Shown here in pieces: positions 1 through 12,811 of a stretch of 64,000 nt of DNA. The stretch is from Eudromia elegans (lineage: Eukaryota; Chordata; Aves; Tinamiformes; Tinamidae). The notes under the pieces were generated by a model that saw only the letters and a program-made list of their open reading frames with translations, was not told where the DNA came from and searched no databases. The position numbers and the translations under genes were made by a program. Position 1 is the stretch's first letter, and each line of letters begins with the position of its first letter. Location: the NCBI GenBank assembly GCA_003342815.1, contig PTEX01000164.1, positions 535,748 through 599,747 on the forward strand. Reading direction: 5' to 3'.

Positions 1-3000
1 TCTGTTGGATTCATATTCTGGCAGGAATATCAGAAGCCTTCTCTGATCACATAGACAATAAAATGGAATGGTTCCTAACAGGTACATATACCAATAAGAA
101 TATTTTAAAATTCCTGACAAATTCCTTAATGTAAATCATCTAATCAAGTAGCTTAGCTACATCATCTAATGCTAAAAACAGAAGTATATCATTACAGAAT
201 CAGCTAGTCCTTTTGCAGATTACAGGGGACAAAATAGTGTTTAACCATTAACCTACTAGATGCCATGCTGTTGCATGCTGTTGGAATTGTAGTGGACATT
301 TATCTCTGGATGTTTTTATCCTTCTGAAAAAATCATAACTTAAATCTTATTTTTAAGACCACAGCAACCTGAATGTTGGGAGCTAGTCCATTCATCTTAG
401 AAGTAGCCCAAGACATTGACCAAAGCTATTACCATGCAAAAAATGCAGTGGCTTTGTGTGGCACTCAAGAAATGAGATTTAATGCAATACCTACCAGCAA
501 GTTTTTTTCCAAATATTTGGGATTTGGTAAGCCAAACATGTAACACTTGTCAGCTTTCATTGAGTGATGTGGTTAAAAAGTTCATGTCCTTTTTCTAATG
601 CAAGACTTAGTACTGTTTGATGGAAATCAACCAAACTTGTTCTTGAAATCTGTAGTTTTTCTGTTCAGTTTTGTTACTCTTTTAATACAAGCCTCTTCTG
701 CTCCCTCTAGTCTGCAGTGTATATTTGCTGTGCTCACTACCACCCTTCATCCCTGCTGCCTAAAAGAGCTGTTCCAGGCAGCAGAAAACAGTTAATATTG
801 ACAACAGAAGTCAAATGAGGCAATCCAAGTGCTGGTTGAGAAAGGCATAACATGGAGAGGGCTAGCTCAATTTCCAGCTAGCTTGTTCAGGTCTTCTACT
901 GTTTAATTTTTCACCACTTAGTTTCAAGTTCATTCCCAGTCAAGATCAGATTCTGTTTTTTCCTTCTATAAGACTCTTTTTTTAAAAAAAAAACCTCTTC
1001 CATTACTGTGTCACCTTAGAAAAAGGTTTCTGTGCTGGGAGGAGAGCCTGGAAGAAGGTACTGGTGAAAACCACCAGAAAAACTATAAACCTGCCTCTCT
1101 GAAAATGTGAGTATAACACCTTTCCAGACTAAGTAGTTTGGCACTAAAATATACATGGCACCTTCTGAGGAACGTGCCAGGGATAGGAAAGATGCTTGGC
1201 TTACAGATAGGGGCTGAATCTCTTTGCGAAAAGAACAGAAAAAGGCAAAGTTGATCCTGTTTTGGGTGCTTCCCAGAGTCCCCTCAGATAAGGGAGAAAC
1301 ATAATGGTGCTTGTGTGCAGGGAACAGTGCTGAATAAGACTTACTGAAAAATGATTGAGAACTTTTTCCTGGCAATATAGGAGAAGGCCCCCTCAGTGCC
1401 TTCCCCTGCAGCAGCAAGTCACTGCCGCTCTGCTGGAACTCCCTGGTCTGCAGGAATGGAAACCCCTTGCACAGCACCCTTGGATGGAGGAAGAACGCAG
1501 GGAGGGCTCTGATGGATCCCTTCTGAGTTCCTAGCTAGTGTTCCTGCCTGGCTTGGCAAGCTGCCTGGCAGGGTGACAGGCAATAGAGAGCCTGACAAAC
1601 TAGGGATTTCTAGTACCTGTGTTCATTGCTCTTGTAGGTCAAGCTTGCAGGCTTTAAGACTTGTGATTCAAAGGCAGCTTTGATAAGTGGACTGCCCCAG
1701 AGCGAGGGCTTGCCTTTTTTTTTTTTTTTTTGAACTGCAGCCTAAGAATACAGCTAGAGCTGCTGATCACAGATTACAGGCTTTTAAACAGCTCAGTGGA
1801 AAGGCAAGTAGGAAAACTAAATCTGAAGTTTTCATGAAGTATGTGAAAAGTATGTTGACCTGTCATAAAAGGCTTTGGCTGTGTCTGCATGACTGAAAAT
1901 GACAATAAGTATAATTTTTATTATATTGTTTGAATTGGCATTATTACTTAATAGTGGAACCCAGTTTTAAAGTTGGACATTGTAACAGTAATAAGATAAA
2001 GGCTACTGTATATCTTTGTCAGTAACTGAAAATTAGATATTATAAGTGTTCCACAATATGAATTGGCAAATTAATCTGTGAAGTAGAACAAATGAGATAC
2101 AGGAAACTTGCTTTTTGATTTCTGTGTCTGACAATTTTTTTTTATTTACTATAGACCATCCTGTTTTGGCTGAATATGTTGAGTACTTATACTTCTGGTA
2201 CTGAAGTTAGTAAACTCAGAATTAGCCTTGGCTGTTTTACAGAAAGGGTGTATCTTGGCTTTAAAACAAGTGCCTCTCACCACTGCCACCTTCTTACATG
2301 CCCACTTTAAAGTATCATTGTTATTCTGTGGCTCTACCCAAGTCCAGTGGCGGAGTACCGAGTGCCACCAGCCGTGCTGAACATGGACAGAAAACATTGA
2401 GCATGTGAATTGTTTTGCCATTTCTCAGTACTGGCAGCTCTTTCCTTTCTTGAGGCTGTAAGGGTCTTGTTCTTTTGTTTCCTCCCTGAGTGATGGTTAA
2501 GATTGATGTGAAAAAGCCTGATGAGCTTTTCTCTAGGAAGGATTTTAATCAAACAGGTCTCACTTTTATATAAGAGAATGAAATGAATTTGCAGTGCCAC
2601 CTTGTAAAGATGTCTTCAGACCATGTTAGCTTTCATCACATTTTGATCAGATGCCTGCTATTTTGCAAAGCACATGTTTCTGTTTATTTCTTCATGTCAA
2701 GCAGAAAGTGGCTATGAACGTGGTCTTACAATATTGCAGGAGAAATATGTCCTTTCAGAGTCATTCTACATTTTGTTATACTCAGGATGTAGCTCATACA
2801 AATCCTTCTCTCACTTTTTGCTTTCTCACTTTTATTTGTTTTCCCTCCTGGATTTCTGAGTCTGAATCTATCTTGCCCTGCAGCTCTGCTGTGATTTCCC
2901 ATAACATTTCCAACCATGTAGCTTCTGCTGCAGTACAAACACTCTGGGCTGCTGTGGTCAGCATGCACCTCTCCTTCCTTCTGCCCTGGGCTGCTCCTCC

Positions 3001-4520
3001 TACGGAGTGTCTGCACGTTCCTGTCTGTTGGAATCCATCCTCTGCAGGCCTTGTGCTCTGGAAGTTAGACAGTTCTGCCATTTTTCTGTGATCAGACAAA
3101 GGTCTTTTAGGCTGCAATTTACTTTCTTTGTAAATTCACATACTTGAATTTTTCCTTGTTTAATGTTTCCTGCATTTATAGAGAACAGGAGGTCCTCATA
3201 TGATGTCACTAAGTGATCATTCTTAATTTCTTTTTTCTGCTTGCTACCCACCCTCCTTTTTTTGGTTCAGTAACACACTTAACCATTGGTGGCTTTTCCC
3301 CTCAAGTTCTGTAGGCTTCCCTTTTTTCTTTTAAATCCTGTTATTTTAGATTCCATGTGTACATTATTTACTATGAATAGCTAGTATATCTGACTCTTAT
3401 TGAAATAAGTGCTTTGCTTTTAAGTAAATATTTCAACACAAATAACTTGCCCAAAACTTGCTGCATCATTTTCCTTTCCCTTAGCTGATATCTGTAATTA
3501 ATACTATTCTTCTTATTCTACTGTACACATTTTCCTCTAATAAAATGGCATATTTTATAAATATATACTTCAATTTTAAATGTCCAATTCCCAGAATATT
3601 AGTAAAATTTCTCTATTGCTACTACAAAGGAACAAAGAAATTGTGTTAAACAATTTCACAATTCTTTATTTCTTTGGATCATTAAAAATGTTTGAAAAGA
3701 TTCAAGAATTAAGGGAGAATTTAGTTTTAACTTTAAAGGCACGGAAAAATCATTAAATTATTCCATACGTACTGTCAGAAACAACAGCTAAGAAAAGTCA
3801 GTCTCCCTCTGCTGAAGAAAGCTTTTCCTCTGCAGTGTCATATACTGACTATACCTCAGTGACCCTAGGGGGATGCTGCAATTTAGGATCACCATAGGAA
3901 AAAATCTGGTGCCTGTATATGTACTCTAAGGACAGGGTGGGATGCATTGCAAAGCGTGTCCCTGCTAAAACACTGGTCCTTTTTTTCTGAACTGCCTTTT
4001 TGATTTGGTGCTTCCCTCCCTGTCCAGAAACAGTGAATTTGCAAGAAACTGTAGTGGGGAGAGAAGGGGGAAGGAATCAGGTGCATCCTATTTATGGAAC
4101 TAAGAGCAGAAGAGTAGTGAAGTCCTCCTTGATGTGTGGCTGTAGGACATGTGCTGTCATATATCTAAAAATCAAAGAGCCCGAAGTTATGCCACTTAGC
4201 CATTATAGAAGCGTGTGTTTAATAAAATAGTGTTTTAAATCATCTGAGTACTGGTGTACTCTGTGGCAACAGGAATCTCCCTTGGCTCACTAAGTTGATT
4301 ACTACTGAAATGTTAGATAAAAGTGTAATTGCATAATCCATATAATTACATGTTGCTCTCATACGCATTCAGATCTGATTAAAATAATCTCTTCTGCCAT
4401 CCTGTTTATGTATTCCTAAAGGTCAAATGTGCTATTAGGCTTGACTAGTCAGCTGCAAGATACAAGAGCCTTTTTAGTGCTTGTGTAACGTGGTCCGCTC
4501 GACATACTGTTCTGCTTGCA
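1..4520. other. AT-rich sequence without supported gene
   Basis: No known domain or repeat was seen. At the very start a possible 58-base exon (about 25-82, frame containing SEAFSDHIDNKMEWFLT, donor ACAG then GTACAT) was noted but is too weak to call. The minus-strand ORF 1016-1477 (153 codons) has no recognisable motif and is in the range expected by chance. Confidence 0.6.
1715..1731 (+). repeat. T17 homopolymer
   Basis: A run of 17 T. I checked whether it marks the poly(A) tail of a minus-strand retrocopy: there is no polyadenylation signal or gene-like sequence to its right, so it is listed only as a homopolymer. Confidence 0.9.
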
Positions 4521-4524
4521 CAAG

Positions 4525-4610
4525 GACATTCACTTGTGTCCAAGGTGGCACCCACTTTGTGACCTACTCGAGCCAATGCTGTGGTGCTGAACCTAGTGAA
4601 GAGAAAAAGG
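4525..4610 (+). CDS. Candidate internal exon, 86 bases
   Basis: The segment is bounded by an AG at 4523-4524 (pyrimidine tract only moderate) and a good donor AGG then GTGAGC at 4611. The single open frame gives TFTCVQGGTHFVTYSSQCCG then AEPSEEKK, with three cysteines in a pattern plausible for an extracellular module. The frame runs from a TAG about 80 bases upstream to a TGA about 30 bases past the donor. Phase would be 2 in, 1 out. No family recognised. Confidence 0.17.
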
Positions 4611-4619
4611 GTGAGCTTG

Positions 4620-7600
4620 ATTGCAAAATGGGGGTTTTACCTTGATGTTGCTTATTGAAAAGGTGTGGGGTTTGAGGGTCACTTGTCTCTTTAATCCTTA
4701 ATTTTGTGTTGTATTCAGAAAGCTTATTTCTGGCGAAATCTTTCTATCGCTCTTTGAGCAAATAGAACACAGTGCATTAAGTCTTACTTTCATGATGCTT
4801 TATGTGTAGGTCATATCAGAGGGCACAGTATGTTTGAAAGCTGTAGCTGTTTTATCTGGGCCTATGCCCCAGCTATAAGCAACTAGCACTAGGATAGTGC
4901 TTGGACATATGCACTGGCCAGTATTCACTGAAACTGCAGAATGCTGCATGAGTTGCATTTGATAATTTTGAAGAACTTGAACATGAAGGCTTCATGTTCT
5001 GAAGAGGCTGGAGAGTGTGGCGAGGTAACAACATATTCTGTGTATTTTGTGTGCTTACCCATCTAGACCAAAAAAAGGTTTTGTCTGTGCCCTACCAATA
5101 CCAAATGAGGTATTAAGACCCTTGGTCTGTGAGTTGTCTCCATGTTTTAACATGAGAAGTGTGGGAATTTCTTGGAAATGAACAGGTCTACAAGGTATCA
5201 AACGTGATGTAGGCCTGAGAAGATCTGAATTTTATTTCTAGATCACTGACAGGTTCCCCTACAAGAATTGTCAGATGCCAAATATCCCTATTCCTATAAA
5301 GAAGGAAAAAATATTAGTCTTTTCCTCTGTTGCTTGTGGTGCTTTGCAGTCTTCTCTGGCATCAGTTCCTACTTTTCTTGTAAATCAAAAGCTTCCTCAT
5401 CTGTTCCTTTTACTTCCTAAAAGGTTTTCCCAAATTCAGCTATGGTAGATATTACTTCAGAATGGATAGGAAATACTTAAGCAGCTCCATGGGCTTTTGT
5501 CAGTGAAGGTTAACTTCTAAGGGCTTCCTCAGTAGCATAAATCCTAGGGGCCCTTTTTTTAGGATTTGTCCTCAGTGGCTCATTTTTTCAACTCGGCATA
5601 ACCAGAATTGATTAGCATCTAACAGCAGCTGGATAATGTGTGTGAAATGAGTTGGTGTTTTCATCCCATCACAGCGCTCTCCTTCCCTTGTAATCAATAA
5701 TTCTGAAGTTATTAGCAATCTCTGGAAGGGTCAAGAATGCAATAAAATTAAAAATACATGTGAGAGGATGTCTGTGTAACCCATCTTTCAGCTATGAGAA
5801 ATCCAAGTGAGTAGCTTGCTATTCTGTCTGACTGCTTAAGCAAGCTTTGGATTGGCTTGTGACCTCCTTTAGTTATCCTGTGATAACTGATTTTCAGTGT
5901 TGAATAATGTTGAATATATATTCTTGAATGCTACCAACTGGCACTGTGGGTGTTAACTACCTAGCTGTGACTATATAAGCACTCTTGCATCAGTGTCCTT
6001 TGCAGGTGCTTTGTGATCAAACAAAGTTAAAGCTTTTTTCTGTGTGCTTTTCCTCGCTGCTTAACCCCACTACTGATGCTTTCTCTTATGTTTAAAATTC
6101 CAACTTGCACAGAGTTGTCTGATTCAGCAAGGCCATTGCAGTTGGTCAGTGCACTGCTATTATATAAGTGCAAGGGCCCTCTTTAATCTCCTCAAACTGG
6201 TGGTCACAGGGTGAAATGGTGGAAGGCAGATGACCGGGAGTGCTGGTGGGAGTCTGTAGACAATTTGACACTATATAGGATTGATGTCTACCCTCAAGAT
6301 GTTAGGATCCAGTGCAGTGGCTCTTTGTCTTAGAGGGAAGGTGCCTACTTTATTTTGCATGACCTCACCAAACACAAACAGTAGCTTCCAATTCTTTTGA
6401 ACTATCTCTGCAAAAATAAACTTTTCTCTTCTGCGAGAGTATCATTAGAAATCTGCCTTCCAGAAACCTTCTCATACTGTGTGCTGGTTTTCCTTCTTTG
6501 TTATACTACTTTTTTTTTGATAGAGCATGGAAGGAATATGTTAGCTATCCTGAAGAAATGAACTTTCCTTCTGCTATTCTGCTATGTGGGAGCAGCAGGT
6601 TCCTGTTCAGTACACACAGCTGGGACAGAAGTTGTAAGAGCAGTGACTAGTCGTCTTTAATCATAATCTTATGACGCTTCAGGATGCCTCTTCACCCAAT
6701 GTAGCTTTTACCAGTTGCTGTGTCTCAGTAACATTCCCTTGTCCCTCAGATTTCTTAGTAAATAACTGATGGGGTGTCTTGTTTTTGAACAATTTGTCTA
6801 ATACTGTAGCTATTTGACTTCTATATAGGACAGTGTAAAAAGCAATTTTCAGCCAAAGGCTTTTGTAATTTTTCGAAGATATGCAAGGTTGAAAGCAATG
6901 GAGAAACATATGAAAAATTAAGCCTTTCTACAGGGATGAAACAATAGTCCACAGAACAGACTGATTTTGCATAATAACTTTCATGGAAATCCAGATATTT
7001 CATGAGAAATTTCAGAAGGAGATATTTGCATTGAAGTATTAAGCAGAACATAGGTTGTGACAAAATCCCTTGGCAAGAGTCTCCTGTATTTTATTCTTAA
7101 ATTTTTAAGTGGAAGAAATCTTATGTTTACTAGTTGATCAAACTGGATTTTCAGCCTCTGAACATGTTTTTAGGTTTTTGTAGGAGATGTTTCCAGGCGT
7201 ATTCCTAGCAACGGCCATTCCCAGATGGAAAGTTAAACTTCTATCATGTGATCTACTATGTGCTTTCTCTGAAAGTGAAATATAGTAAGAGAGATAGTTA
7301 TCAAACTATAGAAACATCGTCTGGTAACAAAAATACCTTGTAAGATGTAGCACATATTTTTCAAAAATGCAAACAAAGTGTTTCAAATTTTCATATTTGA
7401 CTATTACTCTGAGGCTGAGAGTGTTAATTTTGTGGATACTCCACCTGCTGCTTTGTTAAAATCTTAAGTCTGATTAATCAGAAGTACATTCTGGAGTCCG
7501 ATCACAAGTTCTATAAAATTAACATGCGTAAATGTACTATGGAAGTTGCGTGTGACTGAAATGCACCTGAAGGTGCAGTGCACTAAGTGTGTAGCTGGCC

Positions 7601-10600
7601 AAGTACTGAAATATTTTCTCTCGGGAAAATTCTGGTAAGTTCAGCTACTCAAGCTGTGATTTCATGCATCTTTATGGGGAAAATGCCATTGCATCACTCA
7701 TTATACCTATACTGTAGCAGGAGGGTATTAATAAATCTTCATGCTTCACCTGACCACTCTTAGGTGTAAGGAAGCTTATTGATTTTTCACTGGCTCCTGG
7801 GTTTGCTGAAAGCTATGCTGTCTCTCCTGATGGTAGGCGTGATGAGAGCCTTCTCTTCCAGCTGGTGTTTTTGTTAAGGTCCTGTCTCATCCTTGAGTAG
7901 TGATGCCTTCAGTCTCCCATGCAGCCAGGGATGACTGCACTCCTCAGATCGTTTGTAAGTTTTGCGGTGGAAATGGGTTTTCTTCTGTACCTTCTTTCTG
8001 TACAGTAGCTACCACCAGGATGTTGCTGTGTGTCTGGACACTTCACTGCACTTGTTAAAGCTCAGCTAGGAGCTCAGGCTGATGAGCTCTGCTGGTCTCG
8101 ACAACTACTCTGCCACACTGGTGCTGTCAGATCTAGCAGATGTGGCACGGAGGAGGTGGCAGGAGCTCTGTGGAGGAAGCTTGAGGAGAGTGTAAAGTGT
8201 TGGGGACAGGCAGGGCGGTCTGGGAGTGATGGAGAAGGACTGTAGCTGCACAGCCAGCTGTGAAAGGGAGGTTGATGAGAGCAGTGTCCCAGTTGGCAGG
8301 GAGCAGAAAGCAACAACTGAGCCTTGCCCTGAAATGCTTAGGGTGCTACTACAGTTCTGCACTACGACTAGGTAATAGCAGCAATGGGGTGGGTGGGTGG
8401 ATGCTTGTGTCTGTTTCAGCACAGCTGAGCACTGCAAATCAGAGCTTTCCCTAATGTGTTGGCCTTGGGATGGAATGAAAGCAGCTTGTCTAATGTCTGA
8501 AACAACTCAGAGACAGTCAATATTCATTCATGAGGATTATTTTATAGGAGGGCTGTTGAGAATAAATTTACATAGTGTATTTTCCTATTGGATGAAGATT
8601 GCCTTTTAAAGAAATAAAATGGGCTGTCTTTATGGCAGGCCAGTCCTTAGCTGGCCTTTTTGGTCACAAAGCAATTTCATGTGCAATGCCTTGACAGTAT
8701 GACAGGCACTGTGGAATGGCAAAAATGTTTAGAAAGAAGAAAACTACCCAGTAAAAATAGAAGTGTAACTCAGTCTTCAAGTTGCATGAAACTAACTGCA
8801 TTGTGAAGCAGGTAAAAGGTGTGCAAGCTCATCCTCAGGCACTGCAGGCCCTATCACACAATCATTTTAAACATTTTCACATATACCTGATTCCTCTTCC
8901 TCTATCCCCCTTTCTGGCTCTGTGACTCTATTCATTTAAGTGCTGCTTAGTTCAAAGATGGCCTGAAGCACTTTCTAAATGCATTAATTATTTAGCCAAA
9001 GACTGATACCAAACTCTGGAATAAACGATCCAGCTCCAGATGGTTGACCACATGTTCCGAGGATAGTGTCATATGCAGAAGATAGTGTGATGAAGTTTTC
9101 TGGTCTCTGACCACTTTTCATGTTGCAGTACTGCCTTTGGCAGAAAATGTGGCTAGCTTGAGCATCAGGCTTCTGATACTTATGGTATATGGTATCTTGC
9201 CCTTCATTTTAGGAGGAGATTGAGATGGATATTAAGCTTTTCAAATTGCTGCAAGTATCATGGCTATGTAAGATGCTGTTAATAGTGTCCATCTTTCTGC
9301 CTTGCCCTCAAGATGGATAGTTTCTCTGGAGAAGAATGGATTACAGTCTATTTCAGACTTTGAAACTCAAATTCAGCTTCTTACCCCTTGTGAAACTGAT
9401 GATTAAAAATGAGATTGGATCTGAAGCTTGTAGTAATGAGCTACTATATTGGGCACCTTAGAGGTCACCTTTGATCTTTTAAATTGCACTTTAAAAAAAA
9501 TCCTAAGTCATGTAGTTCTAGAACAGATTGGTTTGAGGAGAGCATGTTATGATGCACATGGTGCTTGTTCTGTGCAGGAAAAGAGGGTGTTCCAATCGTC
9601 AAAACCCCTGAAAAACCACATTTTGGACTGTTTATCTCTTGTCTGCAAAATTTAGTTGTGAGAGCAAGAATGAGATGTTTCAGACTTCTCTTTTGTTACC
9701 TCATATGATGTTGAGCTTTGCTTGAGCAATTCTGCATCAAAGCAGGCTATGCTATTTGCAAAAATTTCAATGCTTTTCAGGAAAGATCATATGAAAACTT
9801 TGCTATTCATCGTCATAAGTACAGCTGAGGAAAAGAAATGCAAGGATGAGTTAGCTCTTCTACCTTCAAAATCTAAGTGAGTATTCATGTCAAGAAGAAA
9901 GACTATCTCTACTGTGGAGTTAATCAAAAACTGATCTAGGAACAGAATGAGTAAGTTTCAAATCACATTGAACTTTCTTATCCCTCTTCATTTAGCCTTC
10001 AGCTACTTGGAACCAGAGTAGATATTCATGCCTTTCAGCTTTAGCTATCTTGGTTTCCATTAGTCAATGGACAGAGACCAATGCCTAATTCATAGTACTG
10101 TCCATTGTGTTTTGGAAGCTCCGTAAGTATTTTAGGGAAGTTAGTCTTCATCTTTCAGCAGTGTAGATGCGTAGCTTTGAAGTAGCTGAAAAGCAGCCCT
10201 TGCTCTTGGGCCCTGAAATGCCTGGGATGTGTATACTGCAGTCAGGATGTGTTCAGTTTGCTTTGCCTGTGAAGGGATGTGAATGAATGTCCTGTTTGTA
10301 TAATAGGGTCATTTTCACAACTTCAAATAAAAATGAGCTCTGTAGAAAACCCTCACATCTCATTGTCTGGCAAAAACATCTTCCTATAGCTAGAGTTTTT
10401 CTTTGTAATAATTAAAAGCAAAACAGAAGCTTAATTACACTGAAAGTCTGGATGGCATCCTATTCTTTCGTAATAAAATGAATTTCATGTTCTCTGGAGA
10501 CGTGCACTGCGTGTTTTAAAAGATGACCTGGAAATTATAAATTGGAAGTTTCAGGCTCATCTGTGTACTGAGGCTTTTAGGACATGATATCGCATGAGGA

Positions 10601-11000
10601 AGAGTATGTCATCAAGGAAGTAATACTTTACAGGGAGTTGTCTGGATTTCAGTCAGCTGGTCCTGAAGCCTCATTTCCCTTGGTGAAAGCTGTAAAAATC
10701 AAAGTATTGCCAATGATTTCTGTTTTGATTGTTGCTATAAAACAAATGTGATAGGTTAATCAGAACCACAGCAGCATTGATCAGGGAAATATTGTGACAG
10801 CAAGCAGAAAATCTGCCAAGAAGTAATGGGAAAATTGCATGGCCTTTAGGAGCACAGAGTATAAAGATCCTTTCCTTTTTTCTTATTGCCTGTCTTGTGA
10901 GTATAATGTCTTCTCTAGCAACTCAAATTAAATATAAAAACTGGGGAGGGGGGAGAGTGAAATCAGTGTTCATTAGAAGGCAGGGAATTGTACAATAAGT
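4620..11000. other. Sequence without supported gene or repeat
   Basis: AT-leaning, CpG-poor. A slightly GC-richer patch at 8030-8460 makes several overlapping frames on both strands and ends in a GGGTGGGTGGGTGG run near 8388. An acceptor-like site at 7180 precedes a 33-codon frame without a donor. Nothing else stands out. Confidence 0.6.
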
Positions 11001-11004
11001 AAGA

Positions 11005-11065
11005 TTGGCAGGGACCTCTGGAGATCTGGTCTAACCCCTGTACTCAAAGCAGGATCAAGTTAACT
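11005..11065 (-). mobile_element. Short CR1 3'-end remnant (antisense)
   Basis: The + strand reads TTGGCAGGGACCTCTGGAG, then ATCTGGTCTAACCCCTG, then CTCAAAGCAGGATCAAG. This is the reverse complement of the last part of CR1, just inside its 3' terminus. About 60 bp is recognisable before similarity fades, so it is a heavily truncated copy, as most CR1 insertions are. The terminal short tandem repeat of CR1 is not visible beside it. Non-coding. Confidence 0.65.
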
Positions 11066-12733
11066 CAGAAAAGAAAGTGAGGTTAATTATATTTCTTCCA
11101 CTTTAAGTCACTGCATCTACTTCTGACTAAAACTATGTATTAAGCAAAATTGATTTAAGAACTAAAAATGCAGACTATTAACACAAAATTTTCCCTAGTT
11201 TACCTATTACTGCCTGAATCTCACATGTATTAAGGAACTGCACTGCTGATGGTGCAGAAGGACTTCAAAAGGAGCATGAATTTTCACATTCTTCCAACAT
11301 CAGAAGATTCCCAGCGACTATGGTGTACGTTGTGGTCAGTAGTTTATTGAAACTTGTCTAATAACATAGGAAATTATGGAGGGAGGGGGAAAACCCTACC
11401 TTCATTTACACAACAGGCAATGGGTTGGTCAGTCTTAAAGCTTGCCAGAACTTTTTAGTGGTTTTAAAATTCATTAGACCTCAAGGGATCCCAGAGGAGT
11501 CCCAGGACCTTGTCAGAAGAGGACAGGGGTGAGTGGGGACTCAGCAGGTGGGTGCTCAGGTCTGTCTTCACTTATAATGAAATATTTTTTTCTTTTTCTT
11601 CCTGTTTCTCCTGCTACTGCTTCCTGAAAAGTCTCAAAGAGTAGTTTACAACTGAACCCACCATAGAATAATCTGACAGTTTATCTTCCAGTGTGGCATG
11701 ACCTCATCTTGAAAAACATAAATATTTCTAGTGAAATGGAGCTGTCTTTTCCTATTGACTCTTGTTCAATCCTTTTGCGAGCCTGAGACATTTTGCTACC
11801 CAGCTTGTATTCTTTCCTTAGTAGGTAAATGAACTGCCAAGGGCAAGCTGTCTGCAGTCTTTGTCCTATATAATTCCTGGTCCAATTTTAAAGGTCTTTT
11901 CTGTTTAGTCACTTTTGTGTTCTTTATATTCTGTCAGCCCCTTTGGGGGATTCAAGGAATATTTCGGTGTTAAGTTTGCTCAGGTAGTAAGGAGTGCAAG
12001 AACTGCATCCTTCCTGCGAGCCAGGGCTCTCATTGCCCTCCTTCATCACTGCTCAGTGCTCCTTCAGCCAGTGCAGCTGTGTGCTTTTTGTTTTGTCAGC
12101 CCTGTCCCTGTAACCATCAGGTCAGAAGAAAATCCCAAAGCAGAGTGGTCTAGGGAGCAGGCATGAGGTGGCTGCGATAAGGGCTGTGGGCTGTTCTTAA
12201 GCCATTCCTGCTGCCGGGAGGAAGATGCCTTAAACTGTTCCCTTAATCCCAAGTGAGAGCAAGTATATAATAAAGAAACCTCAGGATACTGTAGACTGAT
12301 AGCTAGAGTACATCACTGCAGGGGAGATCTCTGTTGTGCTGTCAGTCACTGGCTCTGAATGTGCCATATGCAGCTTGATACGTAGTATTTGATTCCTTAT
12401 TCAACCCTGTACCTGCAATTGGATAAACACAGACTCAGTCTGGTATTCTTTAAATGGAAGATTACAGCCTGGAAGAGGGATGCAGATATGTGGTTACAAG
12501 CAGCAGGCCAGGTAGAACAAACACAATAAGAAATGCTTGACTCTGCCTCTTCTAATTGTGTTTCTTTGCACTGGATGTTTTGGTATTGCAAATCTGACCC
12601 ACATATATCTTGGTGTCATAGACTCCTTACAACTGTTTGATATATGTTCCTTGTAGGCTGGATATACTAAAAGGAATTGGGTAAGACAGACGGTAGCCTG
12701 AAGTCAGAAGAAGCTAGCACTGTCTCAGCACAG

Positions 12734-12811
12734 TCTGGTCAACAGTCTATTCCATGTGTGCCTGGTCCAGACCAGAAATTAGAGCAAGAGAAAATCAGTA
12801 AAGTGACTCAA
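12734..12811 (+). CDS. Candidate internal exon, 78 bases, hydrophilic peptide
   Basis: An excellent donor (CTCAA then GTAAGT, GT at 12812) ends an open frame that begins at a TAA around 12669. With the AG at 12732-12733 as acceptor the exon is 78 bases in phase 0-0 and encodes SGQQSIPCVPGPDQKLEQE then KISKVTQ. The acceptor has a poor, purine-interrupted tract, which is the main weakness. The upstream extension of the frame (KTDGSLKSEEASTVSAQ) is also hydrophilic. Unrecognised. Confidence 0.14.

Noticed and set aside
1016..1477. 153-codon minus-strand ORF, among the longest in the window
   Set aside because: No recognisable motif, no splice or promoter support, and ORFs of this length are expected by chance in 64 kb over six frames.
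11580..11640. Exceptionally long pyrimidine tract ending in AAAG, like an acceptor
   Set aside because: All three frames hit stops within about 45 bases and no suitable donor follows.
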